Source: Candidatus Omnitrophota bacterium
GTDB taxonomy: Bacteria; Omnitrophota; Gorgyraeia; Aquiviventales; Aquiviventaceae
Assembly (NCBI GenBank): GCA_016206725.1
Contig: JACQRA010000110.1
Location: forward strand, 1-8,347
Reading direction: 5' to 3'
Length of the DNA stretch: 8,347 nt
How positions within the stretch are numbered: position 1 is the stretch's first letter; each line of letters opens with the position of its first letter. Positions 6,225-8,347 of the stretch are shown piece by piece. Both the position numbers and the translations under genes were made by a program. The notes below the pieces were generated by a model. The model was not told where the DNA came from. It saw only the letters and a program-made list of their open reading frames with translations, and did not search any database.

Positions 6225-6752
6225 ATGACCGACCGGCAACAAGATATCGAAGTTCGCCAGATTCTCCGAGGGGAGTTCGAGCATCGCCACGCGACAGCAC
6301 CCGGTCTCTTGAGGCTGTGGACTGTTCCTGAGTCTGAGAGCTTCCCGCAGCTTAAGGAGGTGATCGCGATCATCCGACCGGAACGCTGGCAGGCGACCAA
6401 AACGCGCGTGCAGCGCTTGCGCCTCTCGGCGTGCACCCATCACCGGGCACTGGGACGAGGGCGCGAGCGCGGCCTTCGCTATCTGCCGCGTCAACAGGCC
6501 GCCGGCGGGGTGAGGGTGCGGTATCTCCCGAAGCGTTTGATCTCGTGGATCGTCGAGGAGACCCATGTGGAGCCGTTGGTGCAGGCCATCATCGAGGTGA
6601 ATCGCACCGGAGGCGTGGGGGATGGGAAAATCTTCATTCTTCCAGTTGAGGAGACGATTCGGCTGCGCACCGGCGATCGCGGGACAGCAGCCCTTCGCTC
6701 AGCGCCGGTTGGAGAAACGCTCGTCGGAGCCAATCATGCAGCCTGGCAATAA
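6225..6752 (+). CDS. P-II family nitrogen regulator, extended variant
   Basis: A 175-residue member of the P-II signalling family, whose trimers sense 2-oxoglutarate and ATP/ADP and act on partner proteins. The core starts at about residue 43 with LKEVIAIIRPERW and ends with the P-II C-terminal signature TGGVGDGKIFILPVEETIRLRTG (128-150, given here by position; key residues Gly132, Asp133, Gly134, Lys135). Ordinary P-II proteins have about 112 residues; this one adds a 42-residue N-terminal stretch and about 22 residues at the C terminus. Its T-loop region (about 75-103, LGRGRERGLRYLP) is roughly five residues longer than in GlnB/GlnK and lacks the RGAEY context of the uridylylated Tyr, resembling divergent NifI-like forms. 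The ATG at 6225 follows AGAGAGGA (6213-6220); an ATG at 6180 lies at the terminator stem-loop junction and is rejected. It overlaps nirA by 17 bases. Confidence 0.85.
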   Translation: MTDRQQDIEVRQILRGEFEHRHATAPGLLRLWTVPESESFPQLKEVIAIIRPERWQATKTRVQRLRLSACTHHRALGRGRERGLRYLPRQQAAGGVRVRYLPKRLISWIVEETHVEPLVQAIIEVNRTGGVGDGKIFILPVEETIRLRTGDRGTAALRSAPVGETLVGANHAAWQ

Positions 6753-8319
6753 TCCCATTGAGACGTACAAAACCGAGAAGGGGGGCGAGCCGCTTCGCAT
6801 TCGCGAGGAGCTGCCCGGCTTGATCCAGCACGGGTGGCAGGCGTTGACGCCGGCGGAGAAGGAATTGCTCAAGTGGGTGGGCGTATTTTTCCGCAAGCCC
6901 ACCCCGGGTCAGTTCATGATGCGCATCCGCATGCCCAATGGGTTTGCGACAAGCGAGCAGTTGCGCATCATCGCCGATCTCTCGCGACGGCTGGGCAACA
7001 ACGTGCTCGACATCACGACGCGTCAGCAGATCGAGCTGCGCGGCTACACCTTGGAAGGCATTCCGGAGATTTGGGAGAAGCTGCGCGGCGTCAATCTCCG
7101 ATCACTGCAAACGGGCATGGACAATCTGCGGAATTTCAATGGCTGTCCGCTTGCCGGGCTCACCCCCCACGAGTTGCTGGATGCCTCGCCGGTCGTCTTC
7201 GAGTTGGATCGCGTGATCGTGGGGCCGGAGGGCAACCACGCCTTTGCCAATCTCCCACGCAAGATGAACGTGACGGTGACCGGCTGCCTCGAGAATTGCA
7301 CCCACAATGAGTCGCAAGACATCGCGCTGGTGCCGTCCCGTCAAGGAGATCGGATCGGGTTCAACGTGCTGGTCGGCGGCAAGATGGGTTCTGGGGGCTT
7401 TACCATCGCCTCGTCACTGGACGTGTTTGTGGAGCCTGAGCAGGCCGTCGAGGTCGTCACGGAATTGATCCTGATCTTTCGCGATCACGGCCCTCGCGGA
7501 CCTCGGACGAAGTGCCGGTTTGCGTTTCTGGTTGAGGAATGGGGGGTGGGCAGGCTGCGGCAGGAATTGGAAACCCGCTTGAGGCGAGTCCTGGAAGCGG
7601 CTGGGGAAGACGCTCGAGGGACGTTCCAGACGGATCATGTCGGTGTGACCGACCAGCGACAGCCGGGTCTGAAGGCGGTCGGCTTGTGCGTCCCGACAGG
7701 CCGGGTGACTCCTCAACAGATGGAGGAGCTCGCTCGATTGGCCGACGCCTACGGGACTGGTGAGATACGCTTCACGACAGGACAGAACGTCATCCTGGTC
7801 AATGTGCCTGAGGCGCGCCTCGAGGCGTTGTTGCGCGAATCCCTCGTCGAGACGTTTTCGCCGAACCCTTCGCCGTTGTTCCGTGGGCTGGTCGCGTGCG
7901 TCGGGACAGATTTCTGCAATCTCGCCGTCATTGAGACGAAACGCCACGCCATTGAGCTGTCCAATGCTCTGGAGGAGCGATTGGGCAGGGCCGTTGATCC
8001 GATGACGATCCACTGGTCAGGGTGTCCGGCAGGGTGCGGTAACCATCAGGCATCAGACATCGGTCTGCGCGGCATGAAGGTCAACGTCGGTGGCCAATCG
8101 GTTGACGCGGTGGCCATCTACGTGGGCGGTCGGACCGGACGAAGTCCCCGAGCCGGCAAGCTGATCATGGACATGGTGCCGTGCGATGAAGCCCTGCCCG
8201 ATGTGATCGCCACGATCCTGAAACACCTGGAGCTGTTCAAGCAAGTGGAACGCGATCCGATGGCGAAGGATCGCGTGTTGATGATACCGGACCAACTTGA
8301 GGAGGTCCTCGCGACATGA
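6736..8319 (+). CDS. nirA: Ferredoxin-type assimilatory nitrite reductase (siroheme, 4Fe-4S)
   Basis: A 527-residue cytoplasmic enzyme expected to reduce nitrite to ammonium with six electrons from ferredoxin. It has the duplicated nitrite/sulfite reductase layout: a first ferredoxin-like half-domain (about 55-120, MRIRMPNGFATSEQLR and DITTRQQIELRG), a first siroheme-domain half with NVTVTGCLENCTHNESQD (178-195), a second half-domain (about 310-375) and the cluster-binding region. The four Cys that hold the 4Fe-4S cluster and link it to siroheme are Cys388 and Cys394 (CVGTDFC) and Cys430 and Cys434 (SGCPAGCG). The start at 6736 has GGAG at 6726-6729 six bases upstream; the longer frame from 6622 only shadows the P-II gene. 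Sulfite reductase is the main alternative; the P-II and antitermination context favours nitrite. The stop overlaps the next start as ATGA. Confidence 0.92.
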   Translation: MQPGNNPIETYKTEKGGEPLRIREELPGLIQHGWQALTPAEKELLKWVGVFFRKPTPGQFMMRIRMPNGFATSEQLRIIADLSRRLGNNVLDITTRQQIELRGYTLEGIPEIWEKLRGVNLRSLQTGMDNLRNFNGCPLAGLTPHELLDASPVVFELDRVIVGPEGNHAFANLPRKMNVTVTGCLENCTHNESQDIALVPSRQGDRIGFNVLVGGKMGSGGFTIASSLDVFVEPEQAVEVVTELILIFRDHGPRGPRTKCRFAFLVEEWGVGRLRQELETRLRRVLEAAGEDARGTFQTDHVGVTDQRQPGLKAVGLCVPTGRVTPQQMEELARLADAYGTGEIRFTTGQNVILVNVPEARLEALLRESLVETFSPNPSPLFRGLVACVGTDFCNLAVIETKRHAIELSNALEERLGRAVDPMTIHWSGCPAGCGNHQASDIGLRGMKVNVGGQSVDAVAIYVGGRTGRSPRAGKLIMDMVPCDEALPDVIATILKHLELFKQVERDPMAKDRVLMIPDQLEEVLAT

Positions 8320-8347
8320 TCCCACCACCTGCTGGGCTTCGCCGTCG
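8316..8347 (+). CDS. Start of an unidentified gene, cut by the window edge
   Basis: ATG at 8316 overlaps the nirA stop as ATGA and is preceded by GAGGAGG (8299-8305), a strong ribosome-binding site about 10 bases upstream. Only ten codons are visible (MIPPPAGLRR), too few for any product call. The layout says it is co-transcribed with nirA and so lies under the same attenuator; a function in nitrite or nitrate assimilation, or siroheme supply, would be a guess. Confidence 0.55.
   Translation, partial: MIPPPAGLRR

Noticed and set aside
6353..6365. TAAGGAGGTGATC, a full-length match to the anti-Shine-Dalgarno end of 16S rRNA, located where an ordinary P-II gene would begin
   Set aside because: It encodes the conserved P-II residues (Leu)-Lys-Glu-Val-Ile in frame, and no ATG, GTG or TTG lies 5-15 bases downstream, so it cannot direct a start. 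Most likely coincidence of the amino-acid sequence.
7414..8013. Long minus-strand open frame opposite nirA
   Set aside because: It lies antisense to conserved nitrite reductase sequence, has no recognisable domain and no binding site.
1..8347. tRNA, rRNA, CRISPR array, insertion sequence or phage genes
   Set aside because: Coding regions cover almost the whole window with gaps under 100 bases; no repeat arrays, transposase frames or RNA-gene sequences were seen.

Overview
This is a GC-rich bacterial window carrying ten tightly packed plus-strand genes, two of them cut by the window edges, and no RNA genes or mobile elements. The gene set (FecA-like receptor with its own ExbB/ExbD/TonB, glutamine-dependent NAD synthase, P-II protein, ferredoxin-type nitrite reductase) and the protein style fit a Nitrospira-like (Nitrospirota) bacterium. 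That assignment is an impression from sequence, not a database result.

Region 1 (1-2880) is a metal-uptake operon. It holds the 3' end of a TonB-dependent outer-membrane receptor, then exbB, exbD and tonB, which energise such receptors from the proton motive force, and then a ZIP-family metal permease. Genes overlap or lie a few bases apart: the receptor stop lies inside the exbB ribosome-binding site, exbB and exbD overlap by 26 bases, exbD and tonB share ATGA, and the tonB stop lies inside the ZIP ribosome-binding site. Together they could move a metal or metal chelate across the outer membrane and the free metal across the inner membrane.

Region 2 (about 2913-6128) starts at a perfect extended -10 promoter (TGTTATAAT) only 17 bases before nadE, so its mRNA would be nearly leaderless. 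nadE (glutamine-dependent NAD+ synthase) overlaps an OmpR-type response regulator whose receiver domain has lost the conserved Lys. After a 53-base gap comes a GAF-ANTAR protein, a sensor fused to an RNA-binding antitermination domain.

Region 3 (6129-8347) is the highlight. Directly behind the GAF-ANTAR gene lie two consecutive RNA hairpins, each with the hexaloop AACGGC (A at loop position 1, G at position 4), the known signature of ANTAR target RNA. The second hairpin is nested in the 5' arm of a perfect 15-bp intrinsic terminator, so the two folds exclude each other. Behind the terminator lie an unusual P-II family gene (extended N terminus, longer T-loop) and, overlapping it, a siroheme/4Fe-4S ferredoxin-type nitrite reductase gene (nirA), then the start of another overlapping gene. 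The picture is a complete attenuation switch for nitrite assimilation: the GAF domain senses a signal, the ANTAR domain grips the twin hairpins, the terminator cannot form, and P-II and nirA are expressed. The logic parallels NasR control of the Klebsiella nas operon, but the sensor gene sits directly upstream of its own target and the first controlled gene is a P-II variant.
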